Numbered from the stretch's first letter, positions 40,315 to 52,676 are shown. The stretch: DNA of 64,000 bases from Onchocerca volvulus (GCA_000499405.2 HG738139.1:9634616-9698615); one strand, 5' to 3'. Notes: generated from the sequence alone by a model not told the origin. Numbers and translations are program-made.

Positions 40315-43300
40315 CTCTATTTTCTATAAACTGATACCATTATTAGGAAAAAAATTACAAATAATAACTACAAACAATTGTCTCATTTAGGTGAATGGCA
40401 AAGACAACCAATAGCACATTTAAGATGCATAAGGACAGTTATTAAAGTGGAAATTGATTAACGGATAATGGAAATTAAAAACTTAAAGGATGATCGCCAA
40501 TATGTGTATAGCGTTTTTGAAAAAGCAATTGATTAATTTGTAATGAAATAATATTTTTTGAGTCAATCTCTTCAATGCCTTATACAAAACCAGTCAAAAA
40601 TTTCCAACAGACATTTCTAGCTCTATAAAAATCGAGAAAAAGCAAATTTTCTGTTTTCAATTTTACAGAACAGTTACGCATATTTTTCGGATTGTTTGTC
40701 ACATGTAATCTCTCCCTTTACGATTATTTAGCACATAAGCATAACTGCGATTAACAAAAAAATTTTTGCTGAGTTGAAAATTCAAGTTCCTTTCAATGGG
40801 CAGATCCCGGGCATAAGTTAAGACACAAATATCCAACTCACAATTCTCTGACAAAACTTTAGTATTAATTACTGCGATAACAGAGAAATTTATTACAGTG
40901 ACATAAACTCTCGTTGGCACCACATGAAAATACTGAATATAATGCCGTGGCACTCGACAGTTTTGATTATTGCCAAATCTCTCCAACTTATTCATTTCTC
41001 ATAAAGAGTACGATCACGGTTCCTCTTGATGTAACTCTGAACCCATTATCTGACTCATGCAAATTGAGAATGTAAGAGGACTTTTTAGCCAAAATTTTGA
41101 AAAACAATTGCTTTTTGATACACATTTCCCTCAAAGGCGGATGGATGAGCTTAAAATCAAACAGCTTTTTCTTTGTAGCAAATTTTTCCAATAAGAATAG
41201 GTGAACAAATTAAGATGAGTGTAATATGCAAAGTTAAGATGCTGATCTTAATACATTTCTTCTTTCTCTGAGTATGCATCAGAAAAATGATCATTAAGTT
41301 GATCTTAAGTTCACTTTTTTACAGCTATACTTTAGTTTTCTTTGAACTCAGATTGATTTCAATTTGAATAAATTCATCCAATAATTAAGAAAGATCTACA
41401 AACTCTTGCACAGAAAAGAATCCACACGTGGCATTTAACAATAAGTAACAAAATGATCATGGTAGAATAACCATCAAAATCAATGGAAAAAGTGAAAGAC
41501 TTTAAATTCTGAATTCTTTCAAAATATGCTACATAATCGCAATGAAATACGATATCTTTGGCACTGTGCACAGATAAAAAAAATATATATATATATAAGA
41601 AATACTATACAAGTTATATGTTCCCAATAGGAATTTTCTCTAGCTAGGATGCGCCTATATAAATAAATCTACAGTTTGCTACATTCACGTAAATAACCTC
41701 ACTAAATTTTTGCGAGGGATGAAACTTCCAACTGATCTTATCAGCAGATGTATGCTTGATATAGATGCATCTTACCAAAGAAATAAATAATAGAATAATT
41801 CGACGTAAAAAAAAAAAAAAAACATTTTAATTAATTTGGAATACATGGAATAATTTTACAAAATAGCACAGAAAAAACGTCTTGTATATTCTACCGCGTC
41901 TCAGTAAACATACCACATAATTATAATTCAAAAATGCAATAGATTAATGTGAATAAAGAAGAATAAATCGTTTTAGCATTTGACTGGAATGGTATGGGAA
42001 TGTTATTTGCCTTGTTTCTTATGAAGTCAAAGCATCTATGAAGTGTTTCGCTCTTGGCAAGATGCAAAACATTTTATAGATGCTTCGACTTCATAATGAA
42101 TAAGGCAAATAGCATTCTTATCCGGTCAATCCGGGCAAATAACCTTTTGAAAGAAAGGTGGAGTTGCTGGACTGCTTAATTTTTTCAAAAAGAGCAAGGT
42201 CGAATCAAAAGAGCGAAGAAAACATAACTAGTTCCAGTATTCGATAAAGTACACAATTTAGCATATTTTTAAGAGACCAGAATTCATTTCTCAAGAAAAT
42301 TCCAGAATGATCTGAAAGATTGAAAATAAACGGCTAAACTGTTAAAATAACCGACAGTTGCTCAAATAGGGGAACAACTCCAAAACAATGTACAAATACT
42401 GCAAAAAAATAACAATAAATATGAAATGTCTATAAAGCAAAAATAAGAAGGCAGTGGTAAATATTTCTAAATAAATTGAGAGGCATAGGAAATGAATAAT
42501 GGAAAAAATACAGTATTTCAAGTTCCTTTACAGTTTCTCCAAACTCATTTCCTCGTTTCTACGCTTCGCAAATAATTCGACAGTTCTCTTTTTGCAAAAT
42601 TATTGCAATTGTATTTAAAAAGCCAATCACTTCAAAAAAATTTCAAGAAATTTATAAACTTATCTCAAAATATGCCAAAACAATGAATTTTTGCAAAGAC
42701 AAAAGATTTGTTCACAGACTATTAAAAAATTATAGAGAATATTAGTTCCGCAGGAAGCTGAGGTCTAAAATATCCCACCAATATGCCAACAAAACGAGAA
42801 AAATTACATAAATAATTGAAATCCCAAACAACTTCAACATGAAAGCTGCAAATAATCATCAAAAATGTACAATTACAGAAAAGCTAGTCATCGAACATGA
42901 GATCAAAATTATATAACGGTTTGCATGAGGTTATAAAAAAAAAAAAAAACGATGCAACATGGGAACATTTACATGATACATATACCAATCTGTACCACTT
43001 ACGCTGTAAAATAGCAAGTTAAAACTAAATTAGGAAAATCTATGAAATTTTTAGAATGATTCAAATGATGAAAGTGATTTCGGTGGTGTCTTGCTCACTT
43101 TAGTTTCTCAAACTTTAAAAAATATAGTCTCAATTCACTAGAAACATAAAAGAATGATTTTATCAGAAATATTTTTAGAAAAATAAAAGGATAAAAATTA
43201 AGTTTATTTCCAAATTCTGCATAAGCAGTACCCAGAGTACAAGTCTGATAGTTCAAAAATAGATAAAGAAACAAATTTACATCGGTTTATATCGCATCTT

Positions 43301-43587
43301 AAAACATTTATATCATAACTTAAAACAAGGTATTCTGTATTGATCTTGAGAAAACAGAATGCTGAGTCACAAAATAAAAATACTCTTAAGCTTTTATTGT
43401 TTAGTCTGTTTAATTTGATCCTTTAAATTTTAAGCTTCATCTAAATTTGGAAAAGAATAGACTTTGCAAATGAAGAAAAGATTATAAATTCTGATTTCTT
43501 TTGTTAATTTATCTATTTTTGCTATATCTTGCAAAAGCATGCAAATTACATTTTACAAGAATAGTTCCAAAAAATTTTATTCTCTGT
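40315..43587. other. Intergenic region between MADF-BESS and nuo-4
   Basis: It contains the 150-bp foldback at 41980-42129. Two abutting minus-strand open frames, 40988-41191 and 40699-40995, are longer than expected but unrecognised. It should also contain the nuo-4 promoter and possibly a last exon and 3' untranslated region of the MADF-BESS gene. Confidence 0.5.
41980..42129. repeat. 150-bp foldback: long inverted repeat with 3-nt loop
   Basis: The left arm 41980-42055 (76 nt) and right arm 42059-42129 (71 nt) are inverted copies joined by the loop GGC. Matching blocks include ATTTGCC, TTATGAAGTC, AAGCATCTAT and TCTT at the tip, with scattered mismatches and one gap of a few bases near the open end. 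The whole element can fold into one hairpin. It lies outside known exons, about 1.7 kb from each neighbouring gene. Possible identities are a foldback or MITE-type element, a long small-RNA precursor, or a recent inverted duplication. Confidence 0.85.
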
Positions 43588-45638
43588 TCAATTTAATCGT
43601 CGTGAAGAACCATCAATGTGCTGCCGCGTCGAAACAACATCATGGGAAGCGGTACTTACCACAGCTGCAGCAGCAGCTTCATTCAGTTCTTCATCATGAA
43701 TCATTCGTGCGCAAGCACCTAAACCAAAGCGTGCATCCATAAGTATTCGCTGAATATTCATTTTTGCCACTGCTTTCTAAAAAAACACAGACAATACTGG
43801 AATTTGTGAATTGACATAAATTCCTATCAAGAAGCTTAATTAGATGAAATATTAAGCAAGTAATACTTCTATACTTGAAAATTCCCTTTGTGCACCACTT
43901 AATTAATTTGAATAAGTTCCATCAAAATCAAATAAATTATTGGTCGATATTCGAGAATCCTCGAATTATATCTATTAAGATCAATTAACCTCATCCTCAT
44001 TTAATCTTGACAAATAATTAGCTATTGAATTGGCGAATTCAAGATTAGCGTCATGTTCTTCTTGCAATGATTGACTTGGTAGTACGGCATAGTGTGGATG
44101 CTCCACTAGAACAGCTTGCGTCACGAATCGATGTCCAGTTTGCTGTCGCACTGGTACTGAAGTTTGCTGTAATCCTAGAATAAGTGAACTTCACGATTAC
44201 TCCTTTAAAACAAGAGAGATAAAGCGGAGAAGGAGCAAGGCTTCTTTTTCCTATATGTTTAAAGATTCATAAACATTAAATCATGCTATTTTCAAGCAAT
44301 AATATCTCTCGCAGACTGCAAAAAGCTTCTACAAAATTATTTCTGTATTGCTCTATTCGATATCATAAGTCATAACATGCCCATCTGAGCAGCGTGAGGT
44401 GTCGTCAGTACAGTGGCACGATGTGGTGAAACAGAAATCCCGGGATGTGAATGCGAGCTGCTCGGAGCCTGTTGCTGATGTAACTATAAAACAAAAGAAA
44501 ATTAATTTATCAAAAGCTTTTGCTTTTTAAAATATAACAATTTATGAAAAATTTCAGTTTCGCAAAAAAATTGGTTTCGTGAAAATTTTCATGAAATTAA
44601 TTTAAGGAAGTTGGAGAAAAAAATTATCCAGAAATATCAGAAAAATTAACAAACCTGCTGCTGTTGTACGCTATGACTCAAGACCACATTTGTATCTGCT
44701 GCAACTGCAGTAGCGGGGCGTTGATCCAAAATTATCTTTTCATTTCTCGATATTGTTCCTAAAACCTTTGTCCTTGTCCAAAAAAAAGTAATATTAAATT
44801 CAAGGATTTTGTAATTGCACAACTTGAATTCCTGCACTATAAATAATTTCAAACCTTGATCAATAGCAACAGTTTTTTCGGAAATTCCTTCATCCAAAAC
44901 AACTTCGTCGCCTAACTGTCCACGACCATGTGATGTTCCTTGCACACTAATCGCTGCAACACGTTTTCTACGTTGCGGAATTCCCACTATCTTCAATTCA
45001 CCACAAACTGTTGACATACCGTTGTTCGTTGATACTGCATCGGTATTCAACTCTGATACATTTACCAATCGATACCTATAAATATTAGATCATTTCACTG
45101 AATGATCATCAGACAAATTCTGTAATTTGTAAAAACTAACACTGCATAAGAAAACATTCTCTGGGATTCAGTCAAAGTTTTCCAAAAAAGAAATCGAAAG
45201 CAAAATCACCTAATTTATTAAAAATGTGGTGCAAAATTAAAGAAGTGACGGAATCTTAAAATCAATCATGAATAAATTCTAAACACTTACATTTTTTGTG
45301 ACCCATGCTGATAAAATGTTGTTGGATCAATAATCATTGTCACTGTACTGCCATCATCTAGAAATAAGAATGATATGAACTGAATTTTCCAGATGGATTG
45401 CAAAAGACACCATACGGAATTATTATCTTACAAACATTATTGCCGATAACGATATGTGAAATACAGTAGTCTAAAAGAGTAACAAAAGTTACTTGTCCTG
45501 ACATTAACATCCTTCTTAATCACACCAGTTACCGGTGCCACACCTCGTGCAGTAACTGTTACCACTCCACCATCGGCCGTTTGTAATTGCTGTCCTGTTT
45601 TTGGTCTTGGCTCTACTTTAGGTAACAAAATGGGTTGC

Positions 45639-45672
<34 letters not shown>

Positions 45673-48600
45673 GCTGTTGTTGCTGTTGTTGTTGCGGAGA
45701 TGCCATCTAGAGAAATAAGCTATGAAAAATTTTTGAAAAATTAACGAAACATTTATTTATTTTTGTCCTTTCGCCTCATAAGTCTGATTTTTAGGGTATC
45801 CGAAAGTTGCTCATTTTCTTTTTATTCATGAATTTTATCAATGTAATGGAACTAGATCAAGAAATGTGCAAGAAGATTAAATTAGATCATGAAATGTGCT
45901 AGAAGATTAAATAATTTTATTATCGATATCTTATACATCACCTGCTGCGACTGGACAGCAGTCAGTACCACCATACTTGACGGGTGTTGACTTAGAGGTT
46001 GTCGTTGATGCTGTTGCAAAACAACTTGTTGTTGACTAGAATGTGAAGTTGTTGCTGCGGATGTTCCAACGTCTATTTCACTACTTGCTGTTGACGAGCA
46101 TGGACTTCCGTTATCTTCAAATAATTTAAAACATGCCTTGAACATAATTCAAGCACGACTGATGATATTATCAATGAAGAATCGCATAAAAAATATCACC
46201 AATCATAACCATGGAAATTGATCCTTGGATAAAAAAAGATCACTACTTGTTAAAAATTATAAATAATAGATTAAATGGGATTTCAGAGAAGCGCAGGAAA
46301 AGCAGATTCTACTCTCATATATTAGATGCAGAATATTCGTAAAATATAAGCGAAAAGGCTCGGAAAAAATGGGGTTTTTGAAAAGAAGAAATTGATAGAA
46401 AAAAAATTATAAATCAATATGAATGTAGGAAGAAATATAAAGAATTTGTACCTCAACTGAAACAATCAAATGAATACAAAAATTTCTTATATTTCGAAAA
46501 TCTACTGCAGATAACAAAACATCTAAAATACTCACATAAGTTTTGTTTGAAAGTGAAACCTGTGGCAGACGTTGAAATGACATTCGCATTTCTATCGCTA
46601 TTTGATCCATTCGACAATCTCTGATCTCGCAAATTGTTATAATCACATGAGACTTGTGTGCTTATCATTTGAAGCTGATTGGTTCGTTGATAACTGCAAG
46701 AAAAAGATTTTACTTGAAGTTTTTAAATGAATCATATAAAAAACTGTGAAATGTCCAACTTAAAACACAAAAAATTACCTGCTTACAGCTACACTATCTG
46801 CAGAACTAATAGATGTTCCTTGATTAGCAGCTTCTTGTTTGGTGTTACCTATAACGTTGTAATGTACAAAATATGTTCCAGTATTACTGACTTCTGTTGG
46901 CGTAATTACCGCTAGGGTGCTATCATCTTGACCTTGAAAAAAGGAAAAGAAAAAAAAAATTTTAATAAAATGCCCAAAGGACCTATAAATCGTTCAGCAG
47001 AAGATGAAAAATTTTTTTGCCCTCGCAATTTCTCAGCCTCACGAAAATTAAACTACTGAAGCTGACAAAATACACTTTTTTTGTTTCATTCGTGAATAAA
47101 GGTTCACGCACTTGGAAATGAACAAACATTATAAATCTTAGATGTGGAACGCTACCAAAAGATACAGATGAAAACTGCACGACAGATTTTTATCTTATGT
47201 GAACAAATTATCACTTCTAAAAAACAAAGGCTTCATAATGACTTTTTTTGGAAGAAGAAAGAAATGTATGGCAGTTGTACTGACAAATGATACTAAAAGC
47301 AAGCATAAAGCTTGGGGTTCATTTGCCTAAGTGCTGCCATCTATTATTGCACCATCAAAATAATACTATAGAGTAACAGCAAGTCTAGGCTGCACTCTTC
47401 CACCAGGCGCTTCTGGAGAATGTGACAATGTTGTGAAATCTTCAGAAGCATACATGCTTTTAAACTTCCAGTTTTTCAAAGAAATTCATATGAAAGAGCA
47501 AATGTTCTAGAAACTTTGTAATCACAGCTTTTTTTGAAGACAATGAAATTATAAAAAAAAAACATATAAACAAATGTAGTACATATAAACAAAGATGACA
47601 TACATACAAAAAAAAAAAAGTACAAAAAATTTTGCATGTTAAAAGGAACTCAGTCATCACAAACTTTAAATAAAAACTGAATATTTTTCATACTTTTCTA
47701 AGGAGTCCGGAACCCATTTCATTCCTAAAAGAAATCCTCTAACAGTTAATGTTAAACAACAAGGCTCATCATAAGCTTCTTTACCTTGACTATTATTTGT
47801 TGTTTGTGAAGTGAGATGTTGAATCTGCTGATGTTGCATATTTGAAGAACTTGTAATTGTAGTAAGAGATGCAGAATGATTACTCGCCATGTTCTAAAAA
47901 ATGCATATAATACTTTAAAAATTGTGGAAAAAAAGGACAATTCTTGTTCACTTTTTCACTTTATCAATTCACTAGATTCAAAACATGCCTATGCAAACAT
48001 TTTCCTATTACTTATCTAGGATAGCCCATTCATGTAAAGAATTCAGCATATATCTGTCGAAAGATATGATTAATGCAAACAAGGAGTGTTAAAGGTCAAG
48101 AACAGCGTAGTTTCAAATGTATCAACAGGCTGATAAACAGAACAGTAAACATATTTCTCGCCAGAACGACAAATATGTTAAGTGGCAAGATGCTCTGATT
48201 AACTGATAAACAAAGCAAAGTCATCAACCATTAAGGCAACACGTTGAAATCAGGAAAGGAAAAGGAGGCTCGAAAGAATTTAAAAGAATCGGATTTTGGA
48301 GCAGAAGTACTTTTTATTCCAAAAGTTGATTGAAGAGCAACAATGTTCCCTAACGAATACTCTCACATAGTTTTTTGTTCGTAACTATTTCGTCCTTTAA
48401 TAAATTCTTCTAACAGGAACTGTTTTTCACAAAATTTATTTTCATGAAAATATCATCATTTATATAATTCGACTTACATCAACTAAAAACGGTTCAATCC
48501 ATCGCATCATTTCGGTGAATTGTCGTGAAGATGATGCATTCATATTAATGGCACTGTTTGATGTGGAACAGTTAGAACTATCTGATGTATGACGTTCACG

Positions 48601-49330
48601 ACTGCTGATAACAGAATCCTGAAATTTTAAAATGACAAATGTTAAAAAATGTTCGTAGTATAATATAAATGAATACAATTTAAAAAATAATGAAGGTTAA
48701 GCTCTATTTTCCTGACTGACCTGATTATTTTCACCAGAATCAGCATTTCGTCGTTTCCTCCGCTCACGTACATATCGATCACGTATCCTTTTCCACTGCA
48801 TTTGTAACGCATGTGCGTCATCTGTTAAAAAGGCTCAATAATCAAATGGCAGAAAAGCAAACATCAAGTGATTCAAACAGTTTAATCTCGATGGAAAAAT
48901 CATGGAAATATTAAATTTGTAGACAATGAAATAAAATAAATATGTGAGCACGGTTGTTCTAAGAAATTTAGCAGCATTTGTCTGCATGGGGTTTCATATC
49001 AGAAAAGTAAAAGATTTGGAACTGGAATTTATGAACTATACGAAGAAAAAAAGAGCGGATCAAACCTTTAAATCCGAGTTCAGCACGTAGCTTCTGCCAT
49101 ACTTGAATCCTGTACTGTGCACTGGAGTGTTTATTCCCATAATGTTCATGACTAGGATTGTATAAGCATGGTTGTGCTTTTACAGCTTCAATTAGGCGAC
49201 GAGTGAAACTTTCATCCACAACTGATGTTGAATTCAACGGTGTTCCACCGGCAGCAATAGCAGTACTTAGAGTAGTGGTAGTACCGCCTGAATGCTGTCC
49301 GACGGCCGATTGGATTTGAACTGTTGGCAT
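43588..49330 (-). CDS. MADF-BESS domain transcription factor with polyglutamine tract
   Basis: Probable sequence-specific DNA-binding nuclear protein. The MADF domain (Myb/SANT-like, Adf-1 family) spans about 39-110, with FTRRLIEAVKAQPCLYNPSH, VWQKLRAELGFKDDA and MQWKRIRDRYVRERRKRR. A C-terminal BESS motif lies about 629-662 (FANSIANYLSRLNEDE, then KAVAKMNIQRILMDARFG), a protein-interaction motif typical of MADF proteins. Exons: 49330-49066, 48821-48721, 48618-48478, 47893-47785, 46932-46779, 46693-46560, 46114-45942, 45706-45493, 45357-45291, 45075-44855, 44758-44655, 44483-44412, 44166-43990, 43776 onward. The middle is Ser/Thr/Gln-rich with a 20-glutamine run. An acceptor-like tttctag lies 26 nt before the ATG. 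Two points are unsettled: the junction after exon 12 (a weak GT at 44411 or a GC donor at 44380), and the 3' end, where the frame runs to a stop at 43588 but a strong gtaagt donor at 43659 suggests one more exon. Length is 683-706 aa. Confidence 0.9.
45635..45694 (-). repeat. CAA/CAG repeat encoding 20 glutamines
   Basis: Twenty consecutive CAA or CAG codons in exon 8 of the MADF-BESS gene, mostly CAA with four CAG interruptions. Length variation between strains is likely. Confidence 0.95.
45853..45912. repeat. Two-copy tandem repeat, 30-bp unit
   Basis: Two adjacent copies beginning tagatca/tagatcat and ending gaagattaaat, with two differences in 30 bases. It lies in the MADF-BESS intron between exons 7 and 8. 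Confidence 0.85.
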
Positions 49331-49659
49331 GTAATCGGTATTTCTTGATCGTTTTCCTAGAAATGTAATTTCTCGAGTGATGATTCTAGTTTTCTTGAGT
49401 TTGATCTCATCCTATTCTTAGAAGTTTGCGATGTTTAACCAATATAAATTTTGGAAATTTCAGTGAAAGCTCTTTAATATATTCCACCACAAATCCTATG
49501 CATGCTCAGCTTTTATGTTTTATTGAAGCCTGAAAAGCATTCAAGGTGGATCAAAAAGAAAAATTATTAATCCGATATGATCATTACAAAAAAAAAAAAA
49601 AAAAGGTTTTAATAAATAACACGCACACCTAGGTTTCCAAAAACAATACGATGCAGCGC

Positions 49660-49673
49660 GTGCCGTCCGGCAC
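49660..49673. repeat. GC-rich 6-bp-arm inverted repeat
   Basis: GTGCCG and CGGCAC are separated by TC in a GC-rich island of about 35 bp within AT-rich DNA, upstream of the MADF-BESS gene. It could be a binding site for a dimeric factor. Confidence 0.6.
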
Positions 49674-50387
49674 TAACCGGCTTGATAACTTCCAGTATCA
49701 CTGCTTACGTACAAAATGACAGCTGTAACGAAATTTCAATGTTTCTTTTTCTCTTTTTTTCCATTTATTTCATATTTTTGTCTTTTTTGATGAATAATAT
49801 AGATCTCTTTGTGAACAAAATATTTTCTTAGTCTCCTGATATTTGTGCCAACGACGTTTTTAAAAACGTGGAAGTCATTGCGGAAAGAGTTTCATAATTT
49901 GTTCCAATCAAATATAAATCACGTCGTCAAGCTTATAGTTTCATTGTATTCGAAACCTAAATATTTGTTAGCTTATAAATGGTGTGAACAATTTTGACCT
50001 GTCGGAGAAGTATGATTCAGTGAGTAATAAAATTAATATTTGAAACATTGATAAGCATTTGTCCTGGAATTAAGGCAAATAACAAATGGTAAAAAATACA
50101 GAAACATTGAGAGCAATGTCACCGATAATTCTGAGACAATTCAATTGTTTTTTCCATCTAATTTATTATCAGCTGGATTATTAGCAAATGATGGTACCAT
50201 GAACGTGATAGCGACAAGCACTGACGTAAGTAAGATTTCAGGAGATAATAGCAGCTTGACTATCCAGAAATTCTTTCGCATTTGGCTCGACGACCCATCC
50301 TTCTGTCTCTATTCTCCACTTTATTATAACTCACTTATAATCTTTCCATACCTTTACCGTATAATTTTCAAAATTTCATATTATCAA

Positions 50388-50585
50388 GGGAGGGGAGAAC
50401 ACCGCTACGCGACACGCAACGCCTGGAAACAAATGCCATACAAATGCCGACCGCTATCGCCCTCAGGCGTCAAGAACCTAAAAGCGATGCGGATGCGATG
50501 CGGAAATTACGGTAAAAATCGTCGCGGGAATCGCGATTGACCACGGAAAAATCGTTATAGGAATTGCGGCCAAATAGAGCAGCGT
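50388..50585. promoter_or_regulatory. CpG-dense block upstream of the SRR1-like gene
   Basis: About 200 bp with roughly half G+C and around twenty CpG steps, against a strongly AT-rich and CpG-poor background. It includes a short repeated gatgcg motif near 50485-50503. It lies 170-370 bp before the SRR1-like start codon. Promoter function is inferred from position and composition only. Confidence 0.45.
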
Positions 50586-50754
50586 TTTATGTATTGTATG
50601 AATATTAATTTGGAATTGAGATGATGTGGAGAGGGTTGAATTATTTATCGTATCAAAGGGGGATTACGGTAGTTTCTGATAGACACATGGAAGCTTTGTT
50701 ACAGAACAATTTTTCAAGCTGTAATTACTCATTAATTTCCAGCTTTTAACTCAT

Positions 50755-52659
50755 ATGACCTCTGAACCATGCAAAGAAACTGCATTTGCATCTGGCGATG
50801 ATGAACAATTTATCGTAGTAAAAAGAAGTCGGAAGAAAAGTGGGCGGCGATTACGAGTTTCTTACGGAAGAGGTGAAAAGATTGCGACAACTGTTTGCTA
50901 TCCAGTGGATCAAGTTTCATTGGAGAGAATTGATATGGTCATGAAGAATGCCTGCAATAATACGGAGCTAATCAAATATAGGTAAGGCTGCTGAATATGT
51001 TGCTCTACTGTTTGCTTCCTTCTTTTCCGATTTCTCTTTTTGCTTTTTTGGAAAAGAAATTGCTGCTTTTTATAATGAAGCATATCAGGGAAGATGAGTT
51101 CATGCTTCAATAATTTTATGGAGTATTTCTATTGTTTGGTGATATAGGAGAAATAAATGAAGGAGCCAACGATTAAAGAAAGAGGAATTCAATCCAGCGA
51201 ATCCGGAGCTTTGATATTCATTTTTTATCTGACATGAGTCTTTAGATACTTTAATTGATATACTGAAGAAGCAAAGTTGCATCTGCTGAAAGATGGATAA
51301 TTCAAGATATGAGGCATTCGCTTCTTGGCAGCTGTGGAAATTGAAAATTACCTGTAGATCCACTGTAAAAAAATATCGTTTGAAATTCATTTTTGCATTT
51401 CAGCCAGCAGATTATTGCTTTACTTCTCAAACCCCTTGCTGGACGTCAGCTTTCAAGTATTTGGGCCCTTGGACTGGGTTCTTTCAGTTGTTCGCATCAT
51501 CTTGGTTGTGAACAACTAGCGGTGTTGCTTGAGTTGAAACATTATTTTGGGTGTGAAGTTTACTTCCAAGAACCTTGCTTGACAGAAATGGAAAAAGTTC
51601 GTTAGTTCTTTTCTCAGCACTAATTTCTGTTTCACAAACTTGGAGGATGTTTGAATTACGTAAGAAATAGGAGGAAAGATCAATATACATATAGAGTTTG
51701 AAAGAAAAGCTGTGGATTTATTATTTTCCATTCACCAATGTTTTGGATAGAGTTTCGAAATCTCATTGATAATCTTCCGAATTAAAATAAACATATGAAC
51801 CATTGGTATAATTTCTTCTACCGGTCCTTGTTTTCTTGCTGATTTTTACATTAAAATTCTCTTCATTTTCTTCTTTATTTCCTTTCCCTATATTTCGGTC
51901 TTTCATCCTTCTGTGTAAATATATTTTGCACTTGAATTGATATTTTCAAAATTTAAAGATAAGGAAATTAATTTTTCAGCGTTGGTTATGCAGTCATGCT
52001 ATTTGCTTATCGGAAACCAAAGATCTGTTAGAATGTCGAGTTTCTGATGATGATAATGACAATGAAAATATCGTGCTTTTTTATGCACCTCATTGTGGCC
52101 ATGCTGTATATAATAGTGTAATTTATGCTCATAGAAAGAAATTAAAAAATATTATTATTGCAGGTAAACAGTTAGTTTTGTTTGACTTAGCTTATTTTTG
52201 TCGAAACATTGCATTAGGCAATGGAAAAGTACTAAAGTATGCAGTGTTATATGTAAAGTTTTCCTTTTTTTTTTTTTGAAAATGTTTTTCGATTAATATG
52301 CTGATTTATATGCTAAGATATTTGGTTTATGCATTTCTTAAATATAGTTACTAAATGAATTTCCAGGTAATAATCTTCATTCGATGGATTTAACGGCCAG
52401 ACATTCAGAATTAAATCAAAAAAAATGTTCTGTAAGAGATTGTAATCTGAAAGATTTGGAAAATTCTTATTTCAATGAACTTGAAGCTCTTTTATTGTAT
52501 AGTAAAATATGTACAGTGTTGGAATTTCCTATTTTTAAATCAAATTTTGCTGTTTTCAACGATACAGCTCTGCACTTCCTGCTACACAATGCTCAATTGC
52601 CAGAAATTTCTGAAGCAAGGCCAAAATATCGACTGTTCAGGCACGAAATTATGATTTGA
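50755..52659 (+). CDS. SRRD: SRR1-domain protein (SRRD family)
   Basis: Family of the Arabidopsis SRR1 light-response and clock protein and animal SRRD; the biochemical role is poorly known, with links to transcription and haem-related regulation. Four exons, 50755-50981, 51404-51596, 51980-52163 and 52367-52659, close to 298 aa. The first 40 residues hold a basic patch (VVKRSRKKSGRRLRVSYGRG). The SRR1 domain spans about 95-225. It begins with IWALGLGSFSCS and QLAVLLELKHYF, continues with VYFQEPCLTEMEK, and carries LFYAPHCGHAVYNSVIYAHR, the family's typical 'hydrophobic-hydrophobic-PHC...N' signature, and KNIIIAGNNL. The tail from about 230 is less conserved. An AATAAA at 52671 lies 12 nt past the stop, so the 3' untranslated region is very short. 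The ATG follows an acceptor-like site by 12 nt. Confidence 0.92.
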
Positions 52660-52670
52660 AGTGAAATTTT

Positions 52671-52676
52671 AATAAA
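52671..52676 (+). other. Candidate polyadenylation signal of the SRR1-like gene
   Basis: AATAAA 12 nt after the stop codon. Confidence 0.6.

Larger units (their letters stand above)
49331..50754. promoter_or_regulatory. Divergent promoter region of MADF-BESS (-) and the SRR1-like gene (+)
   Basis: The 1.4 kb between two divergent start codons must carry both promoters. It holds a small GC-rich inverted repeat near the MADF side (49660-49673) and a CpG-dense block near the SRR1 side (50388-50585). A splice-acceptor-like ttccag lies 12 nt before the SRR1 ATG. The open frame at 50145-50540 crosses the GC-rich block and is not supported as a gene. Confidence 0.5.

Noticed and set aside
50145..50540. 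Plus-strand open frame of 131 aa before the SRR1-like gene
   Set aside because: The frame joins an AT-rich stretch to the CpG-rich block, shows no family feature, and has no splice path in phase to the SRR1-like exon 1.
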